Of a stretch of DNA of 64,000 nucleotides, positions 7,337-15,848 are shown piece after piece. How positions within the stretch are numbered: the first letter of the stretch is position 1; every line of letters begins with the position of its first letter. Source of the stretch: Planomonospora parontospora (GTDB lineage: Bacteria > Actinomycetota > Actinomycetes > Streptosporangiales > Streptosporangiaceae); assembly GCA_014647935.1 (NCBI GenBank), contig BMQD01000001.1, positions 124,001-188,000 of the forward strand, in the 5' to 3' direction. The notes beneath the pieces are model-generated. The model had not been told where the DNA came from. It did no database searches and saw only the letters and a list, made by a program, of their open reading frames with translations. The translations under genes and the position numbers were made by a program.

Positions 7337-8551
7337 ATGGTCAGGAGAACACGCGGGGCCCTCGTGGCCGCGGCGATGGTGGCGGGGCTCGCCGCCTGCG
7401 GGAGCGGCGGCGCCGCGGAGCACGGCAGGACGCTGACGTTCTGGACGTTCCAGCCGCTCACCCCGCAGGGCGGGCAGATCCTGGAGAGGCTCCGGACGGA
7501 CTTCGAGAAGGCCAACGGCGTCACGGTCAAGCTCGTCCAGATCCCCAAGGACGACTACAACACCAAGCTGGGCACCGCGATCGCCAGCAAGAACGTCCCC
7601 GACGGCGGCTACCTCGACCAGCCGCTGGTCTCCCGGTACGCGCTGGACGGCACGATCCTCCAGGTGCCCGCCGGGACGATCGACGAGAAGGAGTTCTACG
7701 CCGGAGGCCTGGAGACCAACAAGGTCGGTGGCAGGCTCTACGGCGTCCCCCTCGACATCACCACGGTCGGGCTCTACTACAACAAGAAGCTCGTGCCCAC
7801 CCCGCCCAGGACCTGGGACGAGCTCAAGCAGGCCGCCGAGAGCGTGCACAGGGCGGACCCGAAGACCGCCGGCATCGTGGTGCCCAAGGGCGACGGCTAC
7901 GGCGCCTGGATGTGGCCCGGCTTCGTGGCCGGCGCGGGCGGCACCCTCGTCGACGAGAAGGCGAAGAAGGTCACCTTCGACGAGCAGCCCGCCGTCGACG
8001 CCCTGCAGCTCTGGGTGGACCTGCTGAAGTCCTCCCCGCGGAGCATCACCGACGCCGACAAGGCGTTCGAGAACGGCCTGGCGGCCATGACGATCAGCGG
8101 CCCGTGGGACATCTCCACCATCCGGGACCAGTTCCCGGACCTGGACTTCGGCGTCGCGCCCCTGCCGTACAAGAATGAGCCCGCCAGCAACATCGGCGGC
8201 GAGAACGCCGTGGTCTTCACCGGCACGAAGAACGCCGACCTGGCCTGGAAGTGGCTCAAGCACCTGACCGCCCCCGACAGCAGCGTCGCGCTCGCCGAGG
8301 CGGTCGGCGGCTACCCGGCCAACATCGAGGGGGCCGGGATCGCGGCGGCCAAGATGGGACCCGAGCACGCGGTCTTCATCGAGGCGCTCAAGGCCACGCG
8401 CGCCCGGCCCGCCGTGCCGCAGTGGATCCAGATCAACGACGAGATCATCGCTCCGGCCCTGGAGTCGGCCCTCACCGGCAAGGTCGCGCCCAGGCAGGCG
8501 CTGAGCGAGGCGGGTGCCAAGGCCCGCACGCTGCTCGGCTGGAACGGCTGA
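7337..8551 (+). CDS. Sugar ABC transporter substrate-binding lipoprotein
   Basis: Extracellular SBP family 1 protein (404 aa). The signal peptide ends in the lipobox LAAC (MVRRTRGALVAAAMVAGLAAC), followed by a short Gly/Ala linker and TFWTFQPL, a common start of the mature fold. The ATG 7337 is preferred over an upstream in-frame start at 7268 because AAGGAGA precedes it and the signal peptide begins there. It heads an operon with two permeases and a GH35-like glycosidase, so the ligand is probably an oligosaccharide that the glycosidase then cleaves. The exact sugar is unknown. Confidence 0.88.
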   Translation: MVRRTRGALVAAAMVAGLAACGSGGAAEHGRTLTFWTFQPLTPQGGQILERLRTDFEKANGVTVKLVQIPKDDYNTKLGTAIASKNVPDGGYLDQPLVSRYALDGTILQVPAGTIDEKEFYAGGLETNKVGGRLYGVPLDITTVGLYYNKKLVPTPPRTWDELKQAAESVHRADPKTAGIVVPKGDGYGAWMWPGFVAGAGGTLVDEKAKKVTFDEQPAVDALQLWVDLLKSSPRSITDADKAFENGLAAMTISGPWDISTIRDQFPDLDFGVAPLPYKNEPASNIGGENAVVFTGTKNADLAWKWLKHLTAPDSSVALAEAVGGYPANIEGAGIAAAKMGPEHAVFIEALKATRARPAVPQWIQINDEIIAPALESALTGKVAPRQALSEAGAKARTLLGWNG

Positions 8552-8591
8552 CCGGCCCGCCGGCGGACCCGACGCGAGAGAGGCAGATCCC

Positions 8592-9560
8592 GTGGCATCT
8601 CCGGTGCCGGCCGCAAGGCCCACCGCGGCGCCCGACCCCGGACGGCGCCGGCGCCGCCCGGGGACCGGGCGCCGCGACCATCTCGTCGGATGGCTCCTGG
8701 TCACTCCGGCGGTGGTGTACTTCGCCGTCTTCCTGCTCTATCCCGCGCTCTCGGCGCTGTACTACAGCTTCACCGACTGGGACTTGCGCAGCGAGGCGAA
8801 CTGGGTGGGCCTGGCCAACTACGCCGACCTGTTCACCGACGACGTCAAGTACCCGCACTTCTGGAAGTCGGTGCGGGTCACCCTCCAGTACACGCTGATC
8901 GCGGTGCCGCTGACGCTGGGCACCGCCCTGGCACAGGCACTGCTGGTCAACGCGGTCCGCCGCGGCTCCAACGTGTTCCGGCTGCTGCTGTTCCTGCCGG
9001 TGGTCACCGCCGAGGCGGCGGTCGGAGCCATCTGGCGCTGGCTCTACGACCCGCAGTACGGCCTGATCAACAGTGTGCTGGGGCTGTTCGGGGTCCCGCC
9101 GCAGAACTGGCTCAACACCCCGGAACTGGTCATCCCGGCGCTCGCGTTCATCGCCGCCTGGCAGTGCGGCATCTCGATGATCATCTACCTGGCGGGGCTG
9201 AAGGGCATCCCCGCCTCGATCACCGAGGCGGCGACCATCGACGGCGCGGGACCGGTGCAGCGGTTCCGGAAGGTGGTGTTCCCGATGCTCCGGCCCACCA
9301 CCTTCTACCTGCTGGTCACCGGGGTGATCGCGGCGCTGCAGGTGTTCGGCCTGGTCTACGTGATCTTCTCGGGCGGCGGCGGCAAGGGCGCCGCGGGCGG
9401 CCCTGAGCAGTCGGGCCTGGCCTACGTCCTGCACCTGTACCTGTTCGCGTTCCGCTACGACGCGATGGGTGCGGCCTGCGCCATGTCGTTCATCCTGCTC
9501 GTCTTCATCATGATCATCACCGCCGTGCAGTTCAGGTTCGTCAAGCAGGAGGCGGCGTGA
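8592..9560 (+). CDS. Sugar ABC transporter permease, MalF type
   Basis: CUT1 permease of 322 aa with a short Arg-rich N-terminal tail, the first span LVGWLLVTPAVVYFAVFLLY and six spans overall. The EAA loop EAATIDGAGPV lies near residue 210. The GTG start at 8592 follows GAGAGAGG by eight bases. A Gly-rich loop (FSGGGGKGAAGG) between the last two spans is typical. It begins 40 bases after the binding-protein stop and overlaps the next permease by four bases (GTGA). Confidence 0.88.
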   Translation: MASPVPAARPTAAPDPGRRRRRPGTGRRDHLVGWLLVTPAVVYFAVFLLYPALSALYYSFTDWDLRSEANWVGLANYADLFTDDVKYPHFWKSVRVTLQYTLIAVPLTLGTALAQALLVNAVRRGSNVFRLLLFLPVVTAEAAVGAIWRWLYDPQYGLINSVLGLFGVPPQNWLNTPELVIPALAFIAAWQCGISMIIYLAGLKGIPASITEAATIDGAGPVQRFRKVVFPMLRPTTFYLLVTGVIAALQVFGLVYVIFSGGGGKGAAGGPEQSGLAYVLHLYLFAFRYDAMGAACAMSFILLVFIMIITAVQFRFVKQEAA

Positions 9561-10534
9561 ACGCCGTTACATCAAGGACGCCGGGAACACCGGGAACACC
9601 GGGAACACCGGGAACGCCGGGAACGCCGGGGACACAGAGCGCACCGGGGAGGCCGGGACCGCCGGGGAGGTCCGGGACGCCGGCGGGGCCGGTCCGGTCC
9701 CGGCTGAGGCTCGCCCCCGTCTACGCGGCCCTCGTGGCGCTCGCGGCCGTCGCGGTCGTCCCGTTCGTCTGGATGCTCGCGACCTCCTTCAAGCACGGCC
9801 CGGACATCTACACCAAGGTGCCCAGCCTGCTGCCGCTGGACCGCAGGACGGGGGAGTGGTCCCCCACCCTGGAGAACTACTCCTACGTCCTCGACATCAG
9901 CGGCTTCGGCCAGGCGTTCCTCAACAGCCTCTGGGTCTGCCTCGTCCTGGTACCCGGCAAGCTGCTCCTGGACGCCTTCGCCGCCTACGCTTTCGCGCGC
10001 ATTCCCTTCCCCGGGCGGGACAGGCTCTTCGTCGTCCTGCTCGCCGGGATGATGGTGCCCACGATCACGCTGCTGGTGCCCAGGGTCCACGTCACCCAGC
10101 AGCTCGGCATGTTCGACTCGCCCTGGGGCCTGATCGTGCCCAACCTGGTCTCGGTGCTGGACGTCTTCCTGCTCCGGCAGTTCTTCCGCTCCCTGCCGGC
10201 CGAGCTGGAGGAGGCCGCGCTCATCGACGGGGCCGGCCGGATGCAGATCTTCTGGCGGATCATCCTGCCGCTCTCCAAGCCGGTGCTCGCGGTCGTCACG
10301 ATCACCAGCTTCATCTTCCACTGGAACGACCTGGTCTGGCCGCTGGTCGTGCTCAACAGCCCCGACCTGTACACGCTGCCGCTCGCGCTGCAGCAGCTCA
10401 CCAGCCAGTGGGCGGGCCGCGCCTACTACATCATGGCCGGCGCCTCGCTGGCCGTCGTCCCCGTGGTCATCGTCCTGCTGGTCTTCCAGCGGCGCATCCT
10501 GGCCGGCATCGCGTTCACCGGCCTGAAGTCGTAG
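9557..10534 (+). CDS. Sugar ABC transporter permease, MalG type, with collagen-like N-terminal tail
   Basis: CUT1 permease of 325 aa with six spans and the EAA loop EAALIDGAGRM near residue 218. Its first 45 residues are unusual: six Thr-Pro-Gly triplets encoded by a 9-bp tandem repeat, followed by further Pro/Gly-rich sequence. This tail precedes the first span and should lie in the cytoplasm. It is probably unstructured and could vary in length by replication slippage. The GTG start overlaps the preceding stop. Together with the 8592 gene it should form the membrane pore, energised by an ATPase encoded elsewhere. Confidence 0.88.
   Translation: MNAVTSRTPGTPGTPGTPGTPGTPGTQSAPGRPGPPGRSGTPAGPVRSRLRLAPVYAALVALAAVAVVPFVWMLATSFKHGPDIYTKVPSLLPLDRRTGEWSPTLENYSYVLDISGFGQAFLNSLWVCLVLVPGKLLLDAFAAYAFARIPFPGRDRLFVVLLAGMMVPTITLLVPRVHVTQQLGMFDSPWGLIVPNLVSVLDVFLLRQFFRSLPAELEEAALIDGAGRMQIFWRIILPLSKPVLAVVTITSFIFHWNDLVWPLVVLNSPDLYTLPLALQQLTSQWAGRAYYIMAGASLAVVPVVIVLLVFQRRILAGIAFTGLKS
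9578..9631 (+). repeat. 9-bp tandem repeat coding (Thr-Pro-Gly)6
   Basis: Six near-identical ACR-CCG-GGR units in the permease reading frame. Only third positions differ between copies, and the 9-bp period keeps the frame under copy-number change. Confidence 0.9.
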
Positions 10535-10604
10535 GCCCCGGTGCCGCCGGATCCGGCGGCACCGGCCCGGCCCGCCGTACCCGCCGGCCCGGGCCCGCCC
10601 GCCG

Positions 10605-10700
10605 ACGCTCATCGGCACCCGTCCGCACCCGTTCGCGTCCGTCCGTATCCGCGGCAGACCCGTCCACACCTGTCCGTGTCCGTCCGTATCCGTGCGCACC
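10605..10700. repeat. Degenerate CGTCCG-rich repeats upstream of the GH35-like gene
   Basis: A 15-bp direct repeat, GTCCGTCCGTATCCG, occurs at 10637-10651 and 10678-10692 among many CCGTCC/CACCCG hexamers. It occupies the gap between the permease and glycosidase genes. Function unknown. Confidence 0.6.
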
Positions 10701-10739
10701 CGCCGCAGGCCCGTGCGCGCTCGTCAGAAGGAGTCCTGC

Positions 10740-12884
10740 GTGACCATCGAGGTCCGCGACGGAGTCACCGTCCTCGACGGCGAGCCCCGGTTGCTCGTCA
10801 CCGCCGACTACCCCTACTACCGCGACCGTCCCTCGGTCTGGGCGGACCGGATCACCGCGATCCGCGACGAACTGGGCATCACCATCGTCACCTGCTACAT
10901 CCCCTGGCGGCACCACCAGCCGGAGGCCGGATCGCCGCCGGACTTCACCGGCTCCACCCACCCGAGCCGCGACGTCGTCGGCTTCCTCGCCCTGTGCCGC
11001 TCGCTCGGGGTCGAGGTCGTCGCCAAGCCGGGGCCGTTCATCCACGCCGAGACCGACTTCGGCGGCCTGCCCGACTGGGTCGACCCGGAGGCCGACGGTC
11101 TGATCGAGCCCCTGCTGGACGCGGCGGGAGCCCCCGCGCGCTGGGCCGGCCGGCAGCTGCCCGCCCCGCTCGGCGCGGTCTTCGACGCGCACGCGACCCG
11201 GTGGCTGGAGGCGGTCGGTGAGCAGGTCCTCGCGGGCGCCCGCCATCCGGACGGCCCCGTCGTCCTGGTGCAGATCGCCAACGAGGGCGTCTTCACCAAC
11301 GGGGCGCTGCCCCTGTCGGCCTACGACTACAGCGCCTCGGGCCTGGCCTTCTTCCGGGCCGGGCTGGAGCGGCGGTACGGCACGCCGGAGGAGTACAACC
11401 GGGTCCACGCGACGGAGGTCCGCGGCTGGGACGAGATCGAGCCGCCCCGGGAGTGGACGGCGCCCGCGCGTCCGGAGGAGCAGCAGGCGTACGCCGACTG
11501 GGGCCGCTTCCACGCCGACTACCTCACCGAGGTCTACCACCGCTGGACCCGCGCGGTGGGCTGCGGCGTCCCGGTCGTGGTCAACCTGAACCCGCCCGCG
11601 GGCGACCACCACTCCTTCGACGACTGGCTGGCCCGGGTCCGCCCCGAGATGTGGAAAGGCGTCCACTACGGCTTCACCAACTGGATGGGCGTGGTCTCGG
11701 CGGATCCCGACGCGCAGGCCCGCTACGTGCTCGCCGCCAAGCGCGCGCCCGGCCCGAACCTGGAGGAGAACTGGGGGTTCTCCGAGCTCTACGACCGCGC
11801 CTACGCCGACGCGGCCACCAGCTTCCACCAGAGCCTGCTCGCCCTGGCCGCCGGGGCGACCGGTTTCAACGTCTACACCGCGGCGGGCACCTCGGGCTGG
11901 CCGCCCGGGCTCGACTCCGTGCACGCCGCGCCGTACCCCGACTGCGCGCCCATCGGCGCCGACGGCACGGCCGGTGCGAAGGCGCCCGCGGTGCGCGCGC
12001 TGGCGGAGTTCTTCGCCCGGCACGGAGCCGAGTTCCTGGAGTGCGCGCCGGTGCACGGCGGGGCGTTCGGGCTCTACCTGCCGTACGCGGGCATCGCCGC
12101 CTGGGCGCCGCCCGGCTCCGGCGCTCCGGAGTGCGGCCGCGCGCTGCGCGCCTTCCACGACCGCATGCGCGCCGCCGGGCTCGACTACCGGGTGCTGGAC
12201 CTGGAGAGCGCGGACGCGCTGGAACCGGCCTCCTGCCCGCGCCTGACGGTCCCGGGCGGCCCGTTCATGCACCGCCGCGTCCAGCGGCTGCTGGCCGGGT
12301 ACGTCGCGGGCGGCGGCCTCCTGGACGTCGACGGCGCCCTGCCCGAGCTGGACGAGGACCTGCGCCCGTGCCGGATCCTCGCCGATGCGCTCGGCGGGGC
12401 CGCGGTCCCGCAGGGCGGTACGGCGGACGCAGGCGGTGCGGCGGGCGTGGACGGCGTGGACGGCGTGGACGGCGCTCCTGGGACCGGCGGCACCGGGACC
12501 GGCGGCACCGAGGCCGGGGGGACGGCGCGCGGGCCCCGGGTGGTCGAGGGCGACGCCGACGCGTTCCTGCGGGTGCACCCGGACCGCGACGTCGCCTACC
12601 TGACGGTGCTGGCCATGAGCGGCCACGAAGGTCCCGTACGGATCGACCTGGACGGCCGGGAGACGGAGGTCGTCACCGCACGCGGCGGCGCGGCCGTCCT
12701 GCGCCTCGTCGCGGGCGCACTGGACGACTTCCTGGTCAAGGGCGTCAACGGCCACCTCGACTCGGCGGTCGCCGCCGCCGTCCGGACGGGAGGGGCGGTG
12801 TACGCGGCGGAGGAGCCCGCCGACCTGGTCCGGATCGAGGGGCCGGTGATCACGAGACCGTGTCAGCTCTCCCCGCTGGGGTAG
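10740..12884 (+). CDS. GH35-like (beta-galactosidase-type) glycoside hydrolase
   Basis: A 714-aa protein with a TIM-barrel start typical of GH35/GH42 enzymes: LVTADYPYYRDRPSVWADRI, TIVTCYIPWRHHQPEAG and GVEVVAKPGPFIHAET. GPVVLVQIANEGVF around residue 178 corresponds to the GH35 acid/base region (usually VENE), with the Glu kept; the nucleophile candidate in LEENWGFSE is less certain. No signal peptide is seen, so it should act on imported sugar. A low-complexity insert (VDGVDGVDG, then Gly/Thr repeats) at about residues 562-600 separates a C-terminal beta domain. The GTG at 10740 follows AGAAGGAG. It is the last gene of the ROK-linked sugar operon. Galactoside specificity is an inference. Confidence 0.8.
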   Translation: MTIEVRDGVTVLDGEPRLLVTADYPYYRDRPSVWADRITAIRDELGITIVTCYIPWRHHQPEAGSPPDFTGSTHPSRDVVGFLALCRSLGVEVVAKPGPFIHAETDFGGLPDWVDPEADGLIEPLLDAAGAPARWAGRQLPAPLGAVFDAHATRWLEAVGEQVLAGARHPDGPVVLVQIANEGVFTNGALPLSAYDYSASGLAFFRAGLERRYGTPEEYNRVHATEVRGWDEIEPPREWTAPARPEEQQAYADWGRFHADYLTEVYHRWTRAVGCGVPVVVNLNPPAGDHHSFDDWLARVRPEMWKGVHYGFTNWMGVVSADPDAQARYVLAAKRAPGPNLEENWGFSELYDRAYADAATSFHQSLLALAAGATGFNVYTAAGTSGWPPGLDSVHAAPYPDCAPIGADGTAGAKAPAVRALAEFFARHGAEFLECAPVHGGAFGLYLPYAGIAAWAPPGSGAPECGRALRAFHDRMRAAGLDYRVLDLESADALEPASCPRLTVPGGPFMHRRVQRLLAGYVAGGGLLDVDGALPELDEDLRPCRILADALGGAAVPQGGTADAGGAAGVDGVDGVDGAPGTGGTGTGGTEAGGTARGPRVVEGDADAFLRVHPDRDVAYLTVLAMSGHEGPVRIDLDGRETEVVTARGGAAVLRLVAGALDDFLVKGVNGHLDSAVAAAVRTGGAVYAAEEPADLVRIEGPVITRPCQLSPLG

Positions 12885-12987
12885 GTAACCGGCGTTCCCC
12901 GCCGTGTCACGCGGATCCGGACCCGGGACGGCAGGACACGGCGGGCGTCGGGCCCGTCCCGGGCGGGGAGATTCGGGGGATCGATCC

Positions 12988-13587
12988 ATGAGCCAGGACA
13001 CGAGAACCGGCCGGGAGCGGCCGGGAACCGGCACGGCCGGCGCGCCGGGCCGGGTGACGGCCTCGGACTACTCGGGGCCGGGCGTCGAGGCCGAGCTCGG
13101 CCCGCACCGCACGGCGGCCGGGCACGACGGGTCCGCGCCCGGTGCGGGCGGCCCGGACGGCCATGGGGACTACGACACCCTCTACACCGCGCGGGCGTCG
13201 TCGGCGGGCGGCCGGGGCGGGCGGGTGACCACGGACGACGGGCTGCTCGATCTGGAGATGCGGGCCCCCCGCGAGCTCGGCGGGCCCGGAGGCGCCCCCA
13301 ACCCGGAGCAGCTCCTGGCCGCGGCCTACGCGACCTGCTTCCACAGCTCCCTCGAACTGGTCGCCGGCCGGGGAGGCGCGGACACCGGCGGCGCCAGTGT
13401 CGACGCGGCCGTGGCGCTGCGCAAACGCGGCAAGAGCGACGACTACGCGATCGGCGTCGAGGTGACGGTCCGGATGCCCCGGGTTGACCGGGAGACCGCC
13501 GGGCGCCTCGCCGAGCAGGCGCACCGGCACTGCCCGTATTCCAAGGCGCTGCTGGGCTCCGCGGAGGTCGCGGTGCGCGTGGCCTGA
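12988..13587 (+). CDS. Ohr/OsmC-family organic hydroperoxide reductase with N-terminal extension
   Basis: Thiol peroxidase (199 aa) reducing organic hydroperoxides. The Ohr core runs from LYTARASSAGGRGGRV (about residue 65) to the end and has both redox cysteines: C117 in AAYATCFHSSLE and C182 in HCPYSKAL. PNEQLL is replaced by the common PNPEQLL. Typical Ohr proteins have about 140 residues; here some 60 Gly/Pro/Asp-rich residues precede the core. ATG 12988 with GGGGGA upstream was chosen; a shorter protein from a later start has no better ribosome site. Regulation by an OhrR repressor is common, but none is seen next to it. Confidence 0.82.
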   Translation: MSQDTRTGRERPGTGTAGAPGRVTASDYSGPGVEAELGPHRTAAGHDGSAPGAGGPDGHGDYDTLYTARASSAGGRGGRVTTDDGLLDLEMRAPRELGGPGGAPNPEQLLAAAYATCFHSSLELVAGRGGADTGGASVDAAVALRKRGKSDDYAIGVEVTVRMPRVDRETAGRLAEQAHRHCPYSKALLGSAEVAVRVA

Positions 13588-13777
13588 CCCCGGGTGGCGG
13601 GCCCGTGTCAATCTTGTCCCAGGAATCATCCCAGGAACGGGGACGGGCGGGAGCCCGCCGCCGGATCCGGGTAGTCAACCTCCGTCGCGACGACGCCGGC
13701 GGAGGTGCCCGCCGGGACGTCGTCGGAGTCCATACCGACGGCAGATCGACGGCAGATCGACGGCAGGGAGAAAGCCC

Positions 13778-14332
13778 ATGCGGCAACGGAACACGGTCGT
13801 GCGCGCCGTGCACGACCTCGGGACGGCCATCTGGTTCGGGGGCGCGCTGATGGGCGCCGTCGGCCTCAACGGCGCCTCCTCCGAGGTGAGCGACAGGCGC
13901 GAGCGCACGCGGGTGGCGAACGCCGGATGGAACCGGTGGACGCCGGTCAACGCCGTGGGCATCGCGATGAACATCATCGGTTCGTTCGGCCTGCTGGCGG
14001 CGAACAAGGGACGGGTGGCCGCCCAGCGGGGCGTGGCCGCCAACTCCGTGGCCAAGGGGATCGTGACCGGTGCGGCGCTGGCCGCGACGGCCTACAGCAG
14101 GAAGCTCGGCGCCGAGCTCGACCGGGCCGGCGACGTGCCCGCGGAGGGCGGGGTGAAGCCGGACGAGGACACCCCGCTCGAGATCGCCACGGCGCAGCGG
14201 CGGCTGCGCGTCATGCAGTGGGTGGTCCCCGGCCTCACGGGCGTGCTGGTCGTCCTGACCTCCCTGCACGGCGAGCAGCAGCGGCCCGGGGAGGTCGTCC
14301 GGGGCGTGGTGCGCGGGGCCTTCTCCCGCTGA
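13778..14332 (+). CDS. Membrane protein of unknown function
   Basis: A 184-aa protein with about four hydrophobic segments: TAIWFGGALMGAVGLNG near the N-terminus, VNAVGIAMNIIGSFGLLAA, IVTGAALAATAYS and VVPGLTGVLVVLTSL. The loop after the third segment is acidic (DVPAEGGVKPDEDTPLE). ATG 13778 has GGGAG seven bases upstream. The gene follows the Ohr gene on the same strand after 190 bases that contain three short GACGGCAGATC repeats, and it ends at a strong hairpin. Its function is unknown; the opening resembles actinobacterial proteins of the DUF4149/copper-resistance-like size class, but that is weak. Confidence 0.7.
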   Translation: MRQRNTVVRAVHDLGTAIWFGGALMGAVGLNGASSEVSDRRERTRVANAGWNRWTPVNAVGIAMNIIGSFGLLAANKGRVAAQRGVAANSVAKGIVTGAALAATAYSRKLGAELDRAGDVPAEGGVKPDEDTPLEIATAQRRLRVMQWVVPGLTGVLVVLTSLHGEQQRPGEVVRGVVRGAFSR

Positions 14333-14347
14333 CAGGGGCCGGCGGAA

Positions 14348-14382
14348 CAGGAGCCACTCGACGAGGTGTCGAGTGGCTCCTG
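14348..14382 (+). terminator. Hairpin terminator
   Basis: A perfect 15-bp stem (14348-14362 with 14368-14382; arm starting CAGGAGCCACTC) with loop GAGGT lies 16 bases past the stop of the 13778 gene. No T-run follows, as is common in actinobacteria. Confidence 0.75.
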
Positions 14383-14523
14383 GTCGTCCGGCGGACCGCA
14401 GAGCCGTACCCGCTCAGCCCCGCCGGAGCGGTGGTGCCCCGGCGATCCGGGCACGGGCCTCGGCGCCGTCGGCGCCGTGGGACGCGGCGAACGGGGTGGG
14501 GACGAGCGGGGCCGAGGCGCCGC

Positions 14524-14862
14524 TCACGGGCGGCAGGCCGGCCTGCGGACCTCGGCGGGGAGTTCGGAGGAGGGCGGCTCGGAGGTGGTGGGCCCGGCGG
14601 AGGCGGGAGAGGAGCGCGGCGTACACGGGCGGTCGGGGAGCGCGAGGGTGAGGACCACCAGCACGGCCGTCAGGATGAACGTGGCGGCGACGACGCAGAC
14701 GAGTTCCCGCCGGCTGGTGGTGTAGCCGAAGCGGTGGCACACGCCCCTGGCGGGCCGTGCCGCGTTCAGAGCGTCCATACGGCAGGCGAAGGCCCGGTCC
14801 TGCCTGCGGAGCGACTGCTCGATCTCCGCCAGGATCTGGCTCTCCCGCCGGGACAGGCTCAC
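14524..14862 (-). CDS. DUF3040-like small membrane protein
   Basis: A 112-aa protein. LSRRESQILAEIEQSLRRQD at the N-terminus resembles the opening of DUF3040 proteins (LSxxExRxLxxIExxLxxxD); one hydrophobic span near the middle (VCVVAATFILTAVLVVLTL) is followed by a Pro/Ser-rich tail. The GTG at 14862 is chosen because the family motif begins directly after it, but no good ribosome site precedes it; the frame stays open upstream to 15021. It converges on the 13778 gene across the hairpin at 14348. Role unknown; DUF3040 proteins are common small actinobacterial membrane proteins. Confidence 0.6.
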   Translation of the reverse strand: MSLSRRESQILAEIEQSLRRQDRAFACRMDALNAARPARGVCHRFGYTTSRRELVCVVAATFILTAVLVVLTLALPDRPCTPRSSPASAGPTTSEPPSSELPAEVRRPACRP

Positions 14863-15264
14863 GACGTGCCGCCGGCGCGCGGAGGACCGGCTCGGCGGGG
14901 AGCCCGGGCGATCAGGTTGACACTGCTCAGAGGTGACATGGCCGTCCAAGAGAGGAGGGGGAGCACCTATCGGCTGTTTCATCCAGCCATCAGGACGAAT
15001 TCCCCGTCGAGCCGTGATCACGCTGCGCCCGCGCGGAGATCGCAGAACTTTGGCACCGGAACGTCATCGGAGACCTGAATCTCACCTTTTCGTGGCTTTC
15101 ATCTGGAACCATCCGCCCCGTCATGCGACCGCCCGCCCCGCCGTGCCGAAGGAACCGGCGCGATGGGGCGGGCGGCCGGACCGGCGGCCCGGAGAGTGAA
15201 CGGCGGGTCACCGGCGGCTTGAAGAGCGGACAGCGGGTCGCCGGCGGCCCGGAGAGCGGGGGGC
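14863..15264. other. Intergenic region with repeats and a promoter candidate
   Basis: No supported gene in this 402-base stretch. It contains a moderately A/T-rich part (about 14990-15115), probably the promoter zone of the leftward 14862 gene. It also holds two and most of a third copy of a degenerate 30-bp direct repeat from 15180, and a short motif (15065-15087) that recurs at 36307-36328. Confidence 0.5.
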
Positions 15265-15269
15265 TCAAC
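15180..15269. repeat. Three degenerate 30-bp direct repeats
   Basis: Units begin at 15180, 15210 and 15240, each starting CCGGCGGC with a later GAGAG or GAAGAG; the first two end CGGGTC. The third copy overlaps the stop codon of the leftward gene at 15265. Confidence 0.65.
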
Positions 15270-15825
15270 GGAAGGGCCGGCCCGTTCCCTCTCCCGGCAG
15301 GTAGCCTCCGTCGTCCTCCCCGGTCCGGCCGGACCCTCCGTCGGGATCGTCCTCGTCCCCGGAGACCCAGTCGAGGCCGGCCCCCACGTGCCCGCCCCCG
15401 GCCGCGGCCGTACGGTCCGGCCGCGGTCCGTCGTCGTCCGGACCGTCCTCCACCGGGCCCCTCGCCCGCCGGGCGGCGTCCTCCGGACGGTCGTACGGGC
15501 CGTCGGTGCCCTCCGGCATGGGGGAGGGGCTGGGCCCGGGGACCGTCTCGACGTGGTCGAGGTCGTCGGTGCGCGCGCCCACCGCCTTGGCGTCCGAGCC
15601 GGCCGTGCCCGGCTGCTCGTCGTCGGGGCCGGCCATGTATCCCATCGGTTCGGACCAGCCGCTCCTGGGCGCGGCGTCGTCGTTCGGATCACCGCCGGGC
15701 TTGGCGTTGGACCCGCGGATCGAGGCGGGGCCGACGTCGCCGCCCATGTCGTGCAGCTCGGGGTCGAAGGTCGTGCCCTTGAACTTCTCCCGCTCGGCCT
15801 CTCTGCGGCGCTCTTCCTCGCTCAT
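15265..15825 (-). CDS. Acidic, disordered hypothetical protein
   Basis: A 186-aa protein starting with a charged helix (MSEEERRREAEREKFKGT), after which it is dominated by Asp, Glu, Gly and Pro and has almost no hydrophobic core. GYMAGPDDEQPGTAG and DWVSGDEDDPDGG show its character. No signal peptide or membrane segment. ATG 15825 follows GGAGGAGA, a good ribosome site. It lies 23 bases downstream of the DUF5709 gene on the same strand, so the two are probably co-transcribed. No function can be assigned; proteins like this in actinobacteria are often linked to stress or dormancy, but this is only a parallel. Confidence 0.75.
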   Translation of the reverse strand: MSEEERRREAEREKFKGTTFDPELHDMGGDVGPASIRGSNAKPGGDPNDDAAPRSGWSEPMGYMAGPDDEQPGTAGSDAKAVGARTDDLDHVETVPGPSPSPMPEGTDGPYDRPEDAARRARGPVEDGPDDDGPRPDRTAAAGGGHVGAGLDWVSGDEDDPDGGSGRTGEDDGGYLPGEGTGRPFR

Positions 15826-15848
15826 CGCGTTCTCTCCTCCTGCCGCGC

